Source: Colius striatus
Lineage: Eukaryota > Chordata > Aves > Coliiformes > Coliidae
Reading direction: 5' to 3'
NCBI RefSeq assembly: GCF_028858725.1
Contig: NC_084759.1
Coordinates: 95,724,362 to 95,788,361 of the forward strand
Length of the DNA stretch: 64,000 nt
The notes under the pieces were generated by a model. The model had not been told where the DNA came from and made no database searches. It was given only the letters and a program-made list of their open reading frames with translations. Made by a program: the position numbers and the translations under genes. How positions within the stretch are numbered: the first letter of the stretch is position 1; each line of letters begins with the position of its first letter. Shown piece by piece: positions 1-11,452 of this stretch.

Positions 1-920
1 AAGCTCAAAATGCCCAGCTTACTGTGTGTCAACTTTATCTTGAAATATTTAACCGCCCAAAACTCCAACCACTGCCATAGCGAGTTGCCCTTGGTGATGA
101 CGTACAATACTTGAGCAAAAGTTATTACAAGTCGTTTTATGTTTACATATAAATGTCACCATTCTGTTAAAATTTCCCTTCTTGACGCAGAGCAAGTTGC
201 ATGGCACGATCTAACCCAGACTCACCAGGTACTTCTACAGCCCTTTGCTCATCCACATACGAAGAGCAGCATTACATTTTGCAACTGTTTTAAAGCTCAT
301 TTAAATCAGGCTCTTTTTTCTTCCTTTTTTTTTTTTTTCCATGGGGATTGGCTTTGATGGCATGTTTAGAACCTAAGAAGAAATTACAGCTTTGCCACAA
401 ACCAAACAAAATCCCGCACAATGCATCGATGATAATTTGTCTGCAGGGACAAACCAGCCATGCCCTGGGCTTTGTGCACGTGGGCATTGAGGGTTATTAT
501 CGGTGTCAGAGCTTCTGCAGTGTCTTTCTGTGTTAAATACAGGGCTGGACCGTGGAAAATCAAAAAACAAACTCACATGCAGAGGCGCAATAACTTCTTC
601 CTAAGAGGGGAGGGCTGCATGCCTGTGGCCTATTATTCCACACTTACTTCTGCTCCTCTTCCTCTTCCAAGGGAACGGGGAGGGGAAGCAGCAGCTCCTG
701 TGGAGCAGGCGCCTTCCGGCTGGCAGCACCCAACAGCCCCAAGGGTTTGCCTCGAGGGGTAAAAAGGGCAATGAGGTTGCTGCTGCAGCTCCCTGTTCTT
801 CTAGCTGGTTTCCAGGCTACCCAGCTCAGGCTGCTTCTAATATTTATGTTATTTTTTTATCCTGGAGTTAATTCTCAAAGTTTTGCAGGTTTATTTGGGT
901 GTCTTCTAATTGTGCATCTT
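1..920. other. Non-coding stretch, no gene recognised
   Basis: No open frame here resembles a known protein. The longest frames are about 100 codons and have no domain signature. The stretch holds a run of 14 T at 325-338 and a CT-rich then GC-richer part at 640-760. It ends where a minus-strand CR1 tail begins. It could be intronic or intergenic; the sequence alone does not decide. Confidence 0.6.
325..338. repeat. Poly-T run (14 T)
   Basis: An uninterrupted homopolymer. Read on the minus strand it is a poly-A run, but no recognisable retrocopy precedes it, so I call it simple sequence only. Confidence 0.9.
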
Positions 921-1145
921 ATAGAATCATAGAGTCATTTTGATTGGGGAAGACCTTTAAGATCATCAAGTTCAACCACTAACCTCACACTGCCAATCCC
1001 ACCACTAAACCATGTCCCTCAACACCTCATCTACACGTCTTTTAAATATCTCTAGGGATGGTGACTGCACCGCCTCCCTGTACAGATTGTTCCAATGTCT
1101 AACAACCCTCTCAGTGAAAAACTTCTTCCTAATACGGAATATTGA
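921..1145 (-). mobile_element. CR1 LINE 3' fragment (5'-truncated)
   Basis: The left edge carries the reverse complement of the CR1 terminal repeat (agaatcatagagtcat), followed by the conserved 'aagacctttaagatcatcaagttcaac'-type block. Further in are 'caccactaaaccatgtccct' and 'aaaaacttcttcctaatac', all typical of the CR1 3' untranslated region and the last part of ORF2. The element is therefore on the minus strand and lacks everything upstream. The version with 'actaaaccatgtccctcaacacctcatctacacgtctttt'-like text differs from the other minus-strand copies here (1.77, 22.57 and 57.54 kb), so it belongs to a different CR1 lineage. Short open frames crossing it are element remnants, not genes. 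Confidence 0.93.
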
Positions 1146-1766
1146 ATTTTTTAGGGGATTTTGTCAGTGTTGCAGTTGTTACCACAGTTTGGGTGACCAC
1201 TCATTACACACTCTTTCATTAAATCCAAGGTACAACTTGCTCATTGCCTGTTCCACCCACAAAGTCATGGGCTTGCCCTGAGCTTGCTTCTCCTGGGCTT
1301 TATCCTGAGTCTGCTGAAGTTAATTGAGGAGATCCTACAGGCTGATTTGAACTAATGAAAGCTGCTAATGTGTGAGACAAAAATGAGGAGGGCACAAAAA
1401 TGAGGAGGACTGGAAAGGCAGTAGCAGTGGCAGTAAAGAGCCAGTAATATCCATCTGATACACACATGGTGGGTCTTGATATCAGAAAATGTTTATTTGC
1501 CTTAGTCCAGGAGGCTTGGAGCTAACAGAAAAGAAACAGAATTGCTTGACCATGTTCCTAACCATTGACTTTCAGTCTTCATTTTCTCATGGCTGTCTCA
1601 GTTCAGATAGGGGAGCAGGTAGGGTGACATTATCTCACTGCAGCATACGGTGGTCCCCCTACAACTGGCCTCAGTGTAGCAGGCTCCGAAAATAGTGAAT
1701 AAAATCTGATCTGAAACTCACTGTACTGGACCATGCCATTTTCCTGATAATATTACAGTATGTTTT
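1146..1766. other. Non-coding stretch between two CR1 fragments
   Basis: No gene recognised. It contains a short direct duplication, acaaaaatgaggagg at 1377-1391 and again at 1394-1408, which looks like replication slippage. Nothing else stands out. Confidence 0.6.
1377..1408. repeat. 15-bp direct duplication
   Basis: The word acaaaaatgaggagg occurs twice with two bases between. It is a small local tandem duplication with no coding context. Confidence 0.85.
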
Positions 1767-2002
1767 CACAGAATTACAGAATGGTTGAGACTGGAAGGGA
1801 CCTCTAGAGATCATCCAGTCCAACCCTCTGCTCAAACAGTTCCACTTTGATCAAGTCACACAGGAACGCATCCAGGTGGGTTTTGAAGACGTCCTGAGAG
1901 GGAGACTCCATACCCTCCCTGGGCAGCCTGTGTCAGGACTCCCTCACTCTCATAAGAAAGAAGTTTCTCCTTATGTTCAAGTCGAACTTCCTGTGTTTTA
2001 AG
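1767..2002 (-). mobile_element. CR1 LINE 3' fragment (5'-truncated)
   Basis: Starts with 'cacagaattacagaatggtt', then the CR1 hallmark 'gagatcatccagtccaac', the 'ggtgggttttgaagac' block and 'tccctgggcagcctgtg', reaching 'ttctccttatgttcaagt'. The order of these blocks places the element on the minus strand with its 3' end at the left. Similarity fades after about position 2000. The tail carries point changes against the usual ATTCTATG repeat (acagaattacag), so this copy looks old. Any open frame here is part of the decayed element. Confidence 0.93.
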
Positions 2003-2823
2003 CACAGGCAGATGTGTTCTGTGCTCGTATTCATACACATACCTCCCAGCTCCTGGGAAGACTTTGGAGATTAATCGAAGGCTGAAATGCTGTCTGTGAG
2101 AAGAGAGAAAGATAAATATGGGCTCTGAAATTTTGTATATAGGCATTCCAAGGGAGGTAGATGACTTTTTCAGAAATCAAGCCCATCCACAAATACTTAC
2201 AAAGTTTCTGCAAATTTGTGATTCCCCCAAAAACCTGTGGGTTTTATTCAGAGCAGTGATATCAATAGCAAAGCCCACTTTTAAGTGCAAAATGTGCTTT
2301 TCACTTTATCAGACCATTCTGAACCCTCCTAAGGCCAAGTGCTTACTGTTATTCTTTATGAGATAGAGGCCTTTAAGCTGTATCTGACCAGCTCTCTAGA
2401 TGTCTTTAAAACAGAGGAAAAATGTAAGTTTGAGTGAAAACAGAGATTTACTGGCGTGAGAGATGAGAACTTGGTTCAGTGGTTGTCATCAGACAAAAAG
2501 TTGTTATATGCTGTCAGTCTTACCAAAAATCCTTTTGATAATTCCAGGTCTTGATCAGCCCATAAGGAATGTGAACATTTCCTCCAGAAGCAAGTGCATC
2601 TATAACAGGCAAAACACACTGACACGACATGTCTGTCTGGTAGAACACAAGGGAGCCTGGCCCCAGGGATACAGCAGGTACTGGAAGAAATATTATGGTC
2701 AGAAAGCCTTAAGGAGCTGCCTTATTTCCTCCAGAAAACGTGTCCCTGACTAAGCTTTTGGAAGCCTGCTCTGATCTTCCAGAAGTTGTATCCTCAACTA
2801 TGTGAATGTGATGGACATCAAGG

Positions 2824-2900
2824 GGACCACCTTACCTTTTAAGCCTAAAAGGCAGGGTGTCCACATTCCTTGAGGTGGACAAGTTGGATCCTAAAAGGAT
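2824..2900. repeat. Three adjacent inverted repeats
   Basis: First, CCTTTTA (2835-2841) and TAAAAGG (2846-2852) flank AGCC. This stem continues outward after a 3-by-3 internal loop as CACC (2828-2831) with GGTG (2856-2859), and then GGA with TCC past one bulge. Second, GTCCAC (2859-2864) pairs with GTGGAC (2875-2880). Third, ATCCT (2888-2892) pairs with AGGAT (2896-2900). No repeat family was recognised around them. Confidence 0.7.
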
Positions 2901-3534
2901 ATTGAGAGAAAGCTGCCATTTTGGCACGTAGTCCTGACTACCAAGGCCTGAGGCAGGAAAATTTGTGGAGACTCAGCTTCTCTCCTTGGACTCCTGCTGG
3001 TACGGAATGCCTGAATCATTAAAACTGCACAAGCATGTGTGAAAAGTCATGCTGTAAAAGTTAAATTAGTCTAAACCCCCCAAAACCTCAGTTCCCAAAC
3101 CTTAGGAAGCAGTTCCTGAATTCAGCATCTGATTGAGAGGATCTTCCCATGAAGGAGGAAAACCTGGCAAAACTCTAATGTGTCTTTTCCATGAAACAAG
3201 ATTGTTCTCTAAGCTGATGAATTTCTGGTTCTCCTTTGTTTATAGAGACCAAGTTGTGAAGCAGGGAGATCTTATGAAGACTGTGAAGGGTTTTCAGAGC
3301 ACTCTGCTGCAAGCATAAAGCCTGTCCTGAAAGCTTGGGCTTGGCTATCCTGAAGAGAGGAGTTCAGTGCACAGCATGGTTTTAAAGATGTGGCTAATAA
3401 AGGGCAAACCCAAGGTAGCTGAGAGAAAGCCTCGTTGACAATTCAGGTGAAATATTTCAGGGAAGATGTTTTTGGCAGCTTGGCTTTGCTTGAGAAGTGC
3501 AAACACACTGCAATAGCATTTTTTTTTCCTCTTT

Positions 3535-3549
3535 CCCCCCCCCCCCCCC
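3535..3549. repeat. Poly-C run (15 C)
   Basis: Fifteen C directly follow a T-rich, CT-rich stretch, so the whole 3520-3550 segment is polypyrimidine. Its length is likely variable and error-prone in sequencing. Confidence 0.9.
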
Positions 3550-3797
3550 GCTTCTAGTGCTAAACAACACATGGCTAGATTCACTAGTTTGGTGTATAAA
3601 AGAAGTGAGTGAGCTGTGTCCTGCATTGATTAGGATCTTGCTGGCCTAAGAAATAGACTCACATTCACATGGCTGCTGGTTTAACTAAATGGAGGTGAAT
3701 CCTCTAGAGCATTGAATCAGGGAAACCAGTCACTGTTTGACTGGGTGGCTGGGTTGGATTGTGTACTTAACAATTGCCCCAGGGAGGAACTATTCCC

Positions 3798-3843
3798 AGA
3801 AGCCTGGAGAGCACCTTAAGGGCACCTTAGAAGCCTGGAGAGC
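3798..3843. repeat. Partial tandem duplication, 31-bp period
   Basis: agaagcctggagagc begins at 3798 and again at 3829, and caccttA(AG) also repeats within the unit. The second copy diverges after 15 bases. It looks like a local slippage duplication. Confidence 0.75.
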
Positions 3844-5900
3844 CCACTGACAGCAGTGAGCTAGTAGGCTGCTGGCAGGGGAGTGACAGGCATGTCTCAG
3901 GACCACACTGGCTCGTCTTCCAGGGACCATCCCACGTAGAAGAAGTGACTCTATGTCCTTGGTGTCCAGGAGCCTCACCTGGCACTGACTAGATGATCAG
4001 TTTTTAATAATGCTGCAAAGATTATATTGATTTTCCAGGCTTTAATCACAAGGAATATTTTAGCCATTATGTAGCAGTAGGATTTAAAGCCCTAGTTTTC
4101 TTATTTAATTTTATCAGGCAGACAATTCCCAGTAGATCTGGAAAACTTGATATGTGTCATCTTTGAGCCAGCACAGAATACCTCAAAATGAGGTTATTTC
4201 ACCTCTGCATTAATGCCTCCATCTCACAGAGTAACACTCACTGAGACAGGCAAAGATCAGCTCACAGAACCAGTCTAGGCAACTGAAAATCCCAGTGTTA
4301 GACTTAAATCCTTGTTTGTTGTAAACATGACCCAGTAACATTTATGTAAAATACAAAATAAAAATAGGAAAGTAGATATGCAGAGAATAATGCTTCTAGC
4401 TGGCTGAAAGCAGGGACATCTGGGAAAACCTGGTGTCCCTACACAGTTGTAGAGTGCTAAGGGATGGGGGAGAAGGAAGTTGTTATTTTCTGCACGCCGG
4501 GGAAGGACATGGGGTACACCACAGTTATCTCTGAGCACCTCCTGCCAGAGGAGAAGGAATGCAGGGTTGGTGCCAGGATGCTCTGAGCCCAGAAGCAAAG
4601 GCTGTGCCCTTGGGTATGGGCCACGCACCTGTACATCTGAAAGGAAAGGTTTGGGCAGAGTTTGTATACTTTCACTCATGGTGTGTTTTGTAGTAGTACT
4701 TCTCAGAAAAGGAGTGTGCATGATCTGTTCAACCTGGTTTTCTGTACAAGGGGAGTTGCTTTGGTGTGGAAGGTGTTAACGAAGTGCTATCAGGGGGTGT
4801 TTCTGATGGCTCCCATGTGCCTTTCCTTCTGGTAACTTCCTCTCCTTTTCCTAGTGCCACGTCAAGGGAGCACTGATGCCTTCATGACTAGCTCTACTTA
4901 AATGCTCTCACAACAAGCGCCAATCTCAACCGTACATCCTAAAAGGATGAAACTCAAGACCTTCTGCCTCACTTCAGCCTCTGTAATGCACTCTTTTAGA
5001 GCCTGCCTGTGTTTTGTCAATCAAAAGCCTGCCTCCTCCACTCACAACAGCCCTGTGTCTTCCCTCCTGGCCTTCATAAGCTGGGGCCAAGGGGTGTATG
5101 GTGGAGTGAGGGGTTCAACACTTCTCCCAGCTCAGAGTCACCAGCAGAAGAAGCAGGAAGAGGCCACTCACCTCTTCTGGTAGTAGTCCATAGACTGAAG
5201 GCAACATGAATAGTAGAGTGAGCACTGCAGACAGACTATGGCACAGGAAACAGATTATGTGTGGCTAGTCAGGTTGACCCCTAAAGCCATGTGTTTTCCC
5301 ACAGGAGACTTTTCAAATCAACCACTCATTTCTGTAGCACGTGTCTTCAGCAGGAGCCCTGCTAGAGAGCCATATCATCTCTCCTTTGCTAATGACACAG
5401 GTACAGCATGCAGTTTGCATCCATATATCACCTGGTAGGGTATGTACTGAGGCCTCTGCCAGTACTCTGTCTGTCTTCTATACCATCGCTAATACATCTT
5501 TTGAGAGGTATCATGCTAATGCAGAGGATGAAGCCAAAGAGGTAAAGTGAACTGACAGTCATGGCCAAGGGCTTATCTTACCATGCACCCTGAGGGATGG
5601 TTCTCCATGGAAGCAAACCCACCGAGTCTTCCAGAACAGCTTCAGTTCCAGGACTGGAACTGGGCTCTTACAGTGACAAGACAAATACACCCATAACCCA
5701 AAAGCAAGACATGGGAAAAGATGTAGTATTCAATTGTTTTGAATTCTGTACCCACACAGACACACGTACACAGATGCAAGAATTGTCCTTACAGTAGAAA
5801 TGATATCTTTGTGCCTTTGGAACCCAACAAAAATCAAACTTTCCAAAGTATCACCTTGAGATATCACTCAAGAGATTTACTGAGTCATTTCACCTGTGTT

Positions 5901-8900
5901 CTCTTTCCAGCCTGCCCCCCCCCCCAAACTTGCATCCATTTCACCAGCTGCCTTCTCTTTCTGCCATGATAAGGCCCTATTTATTTTTGTTCCTACTTTT
6001 GACAAATATTGCTGTTTGAATTGGTACTTTTTGCATAGATGTCTGTTCAAGCTGGAAGCTTGGAAAACACCAAACCAGGTGGTTAGGACATTTACAGAAA
6101 TATAACTCATGGAAGCACATGACATTTTGACATTTTTCAAACACAGAGGCACAAGAAAATCTGAATGATCTTAATCTGGCAAGACAGATGTTTGTTGGGG
6201 ATTTGTGTTTTATTGCCTTTTCAAAAATGCAGCCAAATACAGAGAAACTATAACATAATTATAATAATGAGAGTTTTGCCCGTGCTCAATAAAGCCTTTA
6301 TCGATTTTAGCAGTTTCACTCCCTGAAAACTCTGTTGGCTTTGGGCATGCTCCAGAGTCAGCTATGACTTTTGATATATTTGCAGAGAAAATCTCTGCAG
6401 CTACAATTTTCTTTAGAGTCTTTAACTTGGATTCAACCTGCAGGCAAACATAGTCTCTTCAGCTTCCAGTGACCCATGTGAGTCAGTCTGCTTGGCTTAA
6501 TGTCAAGAGATTGAGGATTAGCCCACTTGGAGGTGAGGAAGGAGTGTAACTGGACAAGGAAACTGGGATGGAGACTTGAAAACAGGCAAAGAGGAGAGAG
6601 AAATTGGATCTGTTGAGTCAGAGCTGGGAGACTTGCTGTCTGGGCCAGGGATTCCTGTACAGTGAGACCAGAAATGGTCAGGACCAGGATACAGAACATA
6701 GATGGGTGTAGGAGACAATAGTGGGGCCAAAATAGGACATGAAGCCAGAGATCTGGAAGAGGCTGAGTTTCTGCAAAGGGTAGGTGGAAGAGATAGACCA
6801 GGACAAGTCCTGCTTGAAAATGGATAGAGTGAAGAAGTTGCCTCAACAAGATGGTGCTCCAAGACGCAGAGCATCATAGTTGTACTTGTGATCAGTACAG
6901 ACAGATGCTTTGAACTAATGGAATATAGATAATGCCAGAACACTATAAAACAACAAATCCCCCTATTTAGTTACTTTTTTTGACTGTGACTCTTGTGCCT
7001 CAGCTCACTCCAGCAATACCTCTTCTCTCCCTTCACCTGCCACACTTCACACAGGACTGAGGAAGGTAAATACTTGCGGGGCACTCTGACACTGGTGTGC
7101 CCATGGAAAAGCTCATGAGGACACAAATAATTGTCCACAAAGCACAGTTGGAATAGTGTCCAAAAAATAAGACATACAAAACAATGACAAGAAACTAAAT
7201 ACTGAAAGGTGCTTTGTAAATTGGAATAATCGGTGTTGAGTAAGGAGGAGGTCCCTGAGAATATGTGAAACACACACTCCAAAGGAAATAGGGATGCTCA
7301 AGTACCTTTTCTCACATCATGACACATCTGTGAGGCTCTCCAAGGCGCCGTGGTGGGATTCTCAGGGGCAGCTTTGAGCAACAGACCTACAGGCAGGAAA
7401 GTCCCTGCCAGTGCTCTCTTGTTTCAGGGCTGGAAAGCAATGACAACCAACATCTTTGAACGGTGGGACAGGGGTTGTGAAAGGAAAGTTTTGAGGTAAA
7501 TTATGGCAGGGCAAATTTAATCCCAGCAGCCAGCTCTTGTGAGCTTTGCCAGACACAGGGAAAATTGTCCTTCAAGGAAGCCAGAGTTACCATGGCAAGG
7601 ACTTGCCCGTAACTTCAGAAAGTGGATAGTATAGCAACCTTCTTCACATTATCTCTTATCTTTTCACTTGTGGGCTTTGATTTCTCAGCTGCAGCTTTAT
7701 TACCAGGTCATGTTGTCATTACCCTGCCTCACATGAACAGTTTGCAACATCTGTGAGTGGCATTTTTTACTTTTTGGGTCGAATTAAGCTACAGGGCTAT
7801 TTAATGAGATGAGTCTACCAGGGGATAATGTGAACACATCCCCAGATACCTCTCTGCTCTTTTATATTTCTTGGCCCTTTGCACTCCTGTCGTAGGAGGC
7901 TTCTCATTGTCCATCCCTCTCTTGGTGGATGACCAGCTCTGAGATCCCATTCTGCCCTTGGCAGAAATCTTGTTATAAGCCCTACAAATGTCTCTAAAAA
8001 ATAACTGTTTAGTATGTTGTCTACCTTGTAGCATACAGTAAAATGCTTGGTATAAATGCAGGGGGTGTTTCCTTCTTTCAGTTGCCACCTAGGTGTTCTC
8101 TGTCTTAAATGGACCACTGTCAGACAAGTATAGGGGGAACATCCAGAATTATGGAGCCCACAGAAAGCCAGGAGCAATGCATGTAGGGCACAGAGTCCAG
8201 ATTTTCCAAAATTCCTAAGTATGTCCTTACTAAACAGAATGTGTCCTGAAGTTTCTGCTACTTTCTGCAAGGCAAAATTACTGAATCTCAGTCAAATGTG
8301 GGGATGCTTGGTAGTGTTTGTCACCTCTCTGGGAAAGCTTCTGTCCCCCTGGATGCTGGGAAGGCATTGGAAGGAAGGATTGACATTGGAGAATTTGGTG
8401 GCATATTCAGCTCAATGCTATTCATCATCCTTTTAAAGTGGTGTCTTGTTCACTGTTGGGTTTGCTTCTAAAGTAGCAGTTGTAATTCAGCAGCTGATGT
8501 TGAACGTTGCTGCTGGGAGTACAAATAGGTCTGTATTTCTTCACGTCTCATGATGCTCCATCATTTTTTATCAAGTTCCTGTGGTTTAGTATGTACTTAC
8601 AGCTTTTCAAAGCCTTCTAGACACAAGAAATGCTTGTGCTTTCACTGACATTCAATACACACTTTTTTTCCCCCCACATTCATTTTGCACTGCCAGGCTG
8701 CCAAGTGTTGCACCTTGCTGCATTACACCAGGAAGACATTTGATGCTGAAGCAGCCACATAAACTTCGATTGCCTTCTCCAGGGTGAAACTGCTTTTTTG
8801 TTCAGTCTTAAATGTAGGCATAGCTGCTGAAAAGAGATAGGAAACCCAAACCAGAACAACAGAGTCAGTGACAGGAGTGGATGGCAAACAAAAGATACCT

Positions 8901-9300
8901 CTGCACTTAAGAGGTGAGGTAAGATAACTTGCATCAATTTAGACTATACTTTGTGTACACAAAGTGTGAAAGATGCTGGGAGATGGATGAATTTTTCCTG
9001 AAAGAAGGTAAGAAGTGCTGAAGTGCTACATTCTTCACTGATGCAGTTGGAGCTTTATGTTTTGTTAAGCACAGAGGAAGAGGGCAGTTTGCCTTGCATT
9101 TCACATCACCTACTTCTCTGACACCACTCTGACATGGAGCTGTTGTGCACACTTAATCCAGCTGCTGACCTATGAGAACTAATCTGCAGACAAGTTTTCA
9201 TACTAATTTAACGTTAGAATTAGAGTTGTTAAAATGATCCTGCCTCAGAAAGCAGACCAATAGGAAAAGAAGTGTAAATCTTGTGCAAGCAGTGCCAACG
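5901..9300. other. Non-coding stretch, no gene recognised
   Basis: Unique sequence with no recognised gene or repeat family. The minus strand has overlapping open frames of about 140 codons at 6.43-6.94 kb, but two frames are open over the same bases, their composition is Leu/Ser/His-rich, and no domain is visible. A C-run lies at 5917-5928. The 6230-6360 part is AT-rich with 'caataaagcctttatcgatttt' and could be regulatory, without firm support. Confidence 0.55.
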
Positions 9301-9850
9301 CAGCATTTGGGCTAGCCCTTGGCTGTGTTCATTTTTTGTAACCATATTGGGGCAAGCCATGCCATTTTGTTACCCAACACTAATCTGACATCTGATGTCT
9401 GCTTCTTGTCATTGTCTCTGGCACAGCTGGAATCAGCCCAGAAACACTCACTGGACTTGCACCCTTTAGTACTCATTTTCCAGTGCACAGTACCTTATTT
9501 GTGGGAGGCCGAAAGGGCTGTAAGAAGAAATCAACCATTTGATATGACAGCTCTTTGCACCCATTTTGCATGGGCAGGTACGAAATGCTGTATGAGGTGC
9601 AAGCAGCAGGGAATTGTGTTGCTGCCCCTGGGCTCACAGGCGGCTGAGTTTGGCCTACTCCTGTGGCTAAACTGTAAGAGTGTGTTTGCAGGCTTCCTAA
9701 ATATCATGGCAGACTCGCATCTGCAAGCCTGCTCGCTGCTACAGCTGCTTTCACACCTGTCTATTAATAGCCTTCAAATGAGCCTATTTTTTTTCCCCTG
9801 AAAGTTGCTGCTGCAAATTCACTTCTCAGCGTGACTTGATTATCCCAGTT
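9301..9850. other. Unique sequence with a 160-codon open frame, probably not a gene
   Basis: A plus-strand frame starts at 9319 and ends at 9801. It is one of the longest frames of the window outside repeats. The translation has many Leu, Ser and Cys, no repeated or catalytic motif, no signal peptide followed by a domain, and it ends in a run of Phe from a T-rich stretch. The start lacks a convincing Kozak context. The low stop density may instead reflect conserved non-coding sequence. I do not call a protein here. Confidence 0.4.
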
Positions 9851-9929
9851 ATTAGTGCAAATCTTGGGTTAGACCTTTAAGGAAACACAGTGAGGTATCA
9901 GTTGTTAACTTAACACAGCTTTGCAGCTA

Positions 9930-10830
9930 GGATGAGAGCTAAGGTCGTGACCCTATAATGGTCAACCAGCCTATTAGTTTAGCAGTGCGGGACTGAAATG
10001 TGTCATTTCAGCACCGGTCGGATGCTTGAATTTATTACCCAGAAAGCTCCTTACTTGAAAATGATAGGATTTTTTTTTTTTCCCTTACCAGCTGCTAGAA
10101 GTCCCCTTTTTTAAAAATAATAACTATAAATCTGCACTTTAAAAGTTCTCTCTGCACTCCTTAAATGGTAGAGTGACCTATGGCGAATGAGTAGGCAGAG
10201 CAGGTACGGCAAATCGTTCAAACCTACGGGCTTCAGAAAAAGGGGGGAAAAGGCAAGATAAAGGAAAAAATGTCAATCAAATTTAAATGATGATCCTATT
10301 AAATAATGATTTTCATTCAGACCTCACCTTTCACAGTTTTCACATTTTGTGGTTATGTCTTATGGGAAACAAATTCTGCTCCTTTATTTCTTCCCTCCCC
10401 CCACCCCTGTTATTAATTTGTGATATTCTGTGATAATTTTAGCTAAGGATCGGTGGGGGGGGAAGAGAGGAAAAAACCTGACCAAAAAAATCTTGCTGTA
10501 TTCAGTCCCCTGAGAATGTTGGGTCGAGTTTTTTGATCCCTGTTGCTCATTGATTTGAGGGCTGATGTAGTGCAAGGGGTCCCTATTAGTGGCGTCTGTC
10601 ACTGCTGTAATGTTTTTGTTATTTTTCCTCATTTGTTCGCTCTGACATCATGTCATTACAGAATGGTGCTGTTCAGGCCCTGCCTTGGCTGTTCGTTAGC
10701 GTGTGTTTAATGAGCAGCTTAATTGAGCTGTCTACTAGGCCACCTGTCACCCTCCGGACTTATTAACATACTAATGGCCTGACATTGTATTCTCTGACAG
10801 GCAACAGGGTTTACTGATTTGATGTCTGGA
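9930..10830. promoter_or_regulatory. Candidate conserved enhancer region
   Basis: The stretch is free of recognised repeats and reads like a vertebrate developmental enhancer. It has TTAATTGA at 10719-10726 inside CAGCT..AGCTG arms (10715-10730), 'tttaatgagc' just before it, a CACCTG E-box at 10741, and 'cttattaacatactaatgg' after. At the left is a perfect stem, CTGAAATG (9993-10000) and CATTTCAG (10004-10011). Homeodomain cores (ATTA/TAAT) and E-boxes are common in AT-rich DNA, so the call rests on overall appearance and is an inference; conservation was not tested. Confidence 0.35.
9993..10011. repeat. Perfect 8-bp hairpin, 3-base loop
   Basis: CTGAAATG at 9993-10000 is followed by TGT and then CATTTCAG at 10004-10011. 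The flanks gtg(c) and cac add three more possible pairs past an imperfect step. Confidence 0.8.
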
Positions 10831-11318
10831 CATGGGGATTTTATGCAGGAATGAGAGAGGATATTGGGAAGGAGGTTTAAAAACGCAAATTAACTCTTTG
10901 GTATCTATGTATTTACAGCTTGCTTGTAAAAGTTCAACACAAAGTAGCAGGGGGAAACGGCCCTGCTTAGCAAGCCCGACTTTGTCATTGCAATTGCAGC
11001 ACGTTTCTTCAGAAGAAAATATGCTTGGTGTAAGAAGAGCAGGCTTTACTTCTATTACAGTATTATTGTTGTTGCTGCTTCAAAGGAGAAATCTTCTTAA
11101 GCACAGGGGAAAGTTTTGTGACTAGTCTTTTCTCTACTGTGGCTAAACAAATGAAAGGCAAGAAATTTCCAGTTAAGGGATTTAAGTGCATGACATTGTT
11201 CCCACCTTTTAAAGCCAGATGAAGACATTCATCACCAGTGAACACTGTGCTGAATTGTAAAGGTTCAAAGAAATGGCTTAAGTGCATGCAAGTTTAATAA
11301 AAACACTTGTTTTGATTT
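10831..11318. other. Non-coding stretch, no gene recognised
   Basis: Unique sequence with chance-length open frames only. It runs into a TTG-repeat tract and then a candidate exon. Confidence 0.5.
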
Positions 11319-11348
11319 GGTTGTTTTTTGTTGTTGTTGTTGGTTGTG
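11319..11348. repeat. (TTG)n-like simple repeat
   Basis: An imperfect TTG tract with one T-run inside it. It merges with the T-rich stretch that would serve as the polypyrimidine tract of the candidate exon starting at 11362. Confidence 0.8.
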
Positions 11349-11361
11349 TTTTTTTCTCCAG

Positions 11362-11452
11362 CAGAGGAGAAGCAGACCTTCTGTCACGAGAAAACTCGGG
11401 TTACCAAGCAGATAACAGATCCAGATGGAGTGGCTTTAAGTCCAGCACTGCG
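11362..11452 (+). other. Candidate exon (91 nt), unproven
   Basis: A long T-rich tract ends in 'ttctccag' with AG at 11360-11361. The segment is followed by GTAAAT at 11453, a usable splice donor. One frame, whose first codon spans the acceptor (11361-11363), stays open for 31 codons, ends only in the TAA formed by the donor itself, and has a balanced, charged composition (reading TDPDGVALSPALR at its end). A second frame is open too. I do not recognise the peptide. No neighbouring coding exon was found in the window, so it may be an alternative exon, a lncRNA exon or chance. Confidence 0.22.

Larger units (their letters stand above)
2003..5900. other. Non-coding stretch, no gene recognised
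   Basis: Mixed-composition unique sequence. Open frames up to 148 codons (minus strand near 4.3-4.7 kb) show no domain, and their residues are rich in Leu, Ser, Cys and Pro, as expected for chance frames. It holds an unusual set of stem-loops at 2824-2900, a run of 15 C at 3535-3549 and a partial 31-bp duplication at 3798-3843. A run of C lies near its right end (5917-5928). Confidence 0.6.

Noticed and set aside
6433..6943. Two minus-strand frames of about 140 codons
   Set aside because: They overlap in different registers, have low-complexity composition and no recognised domain.
9319..9801. 160-codon plus-strand open frame as a gene
   Set aside because: Leu/Ser/Cys-rich with no motif, poor start context and a Phe tail from a T-run. 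A 64-kb non-coding window is expected to have a few frames of this length.
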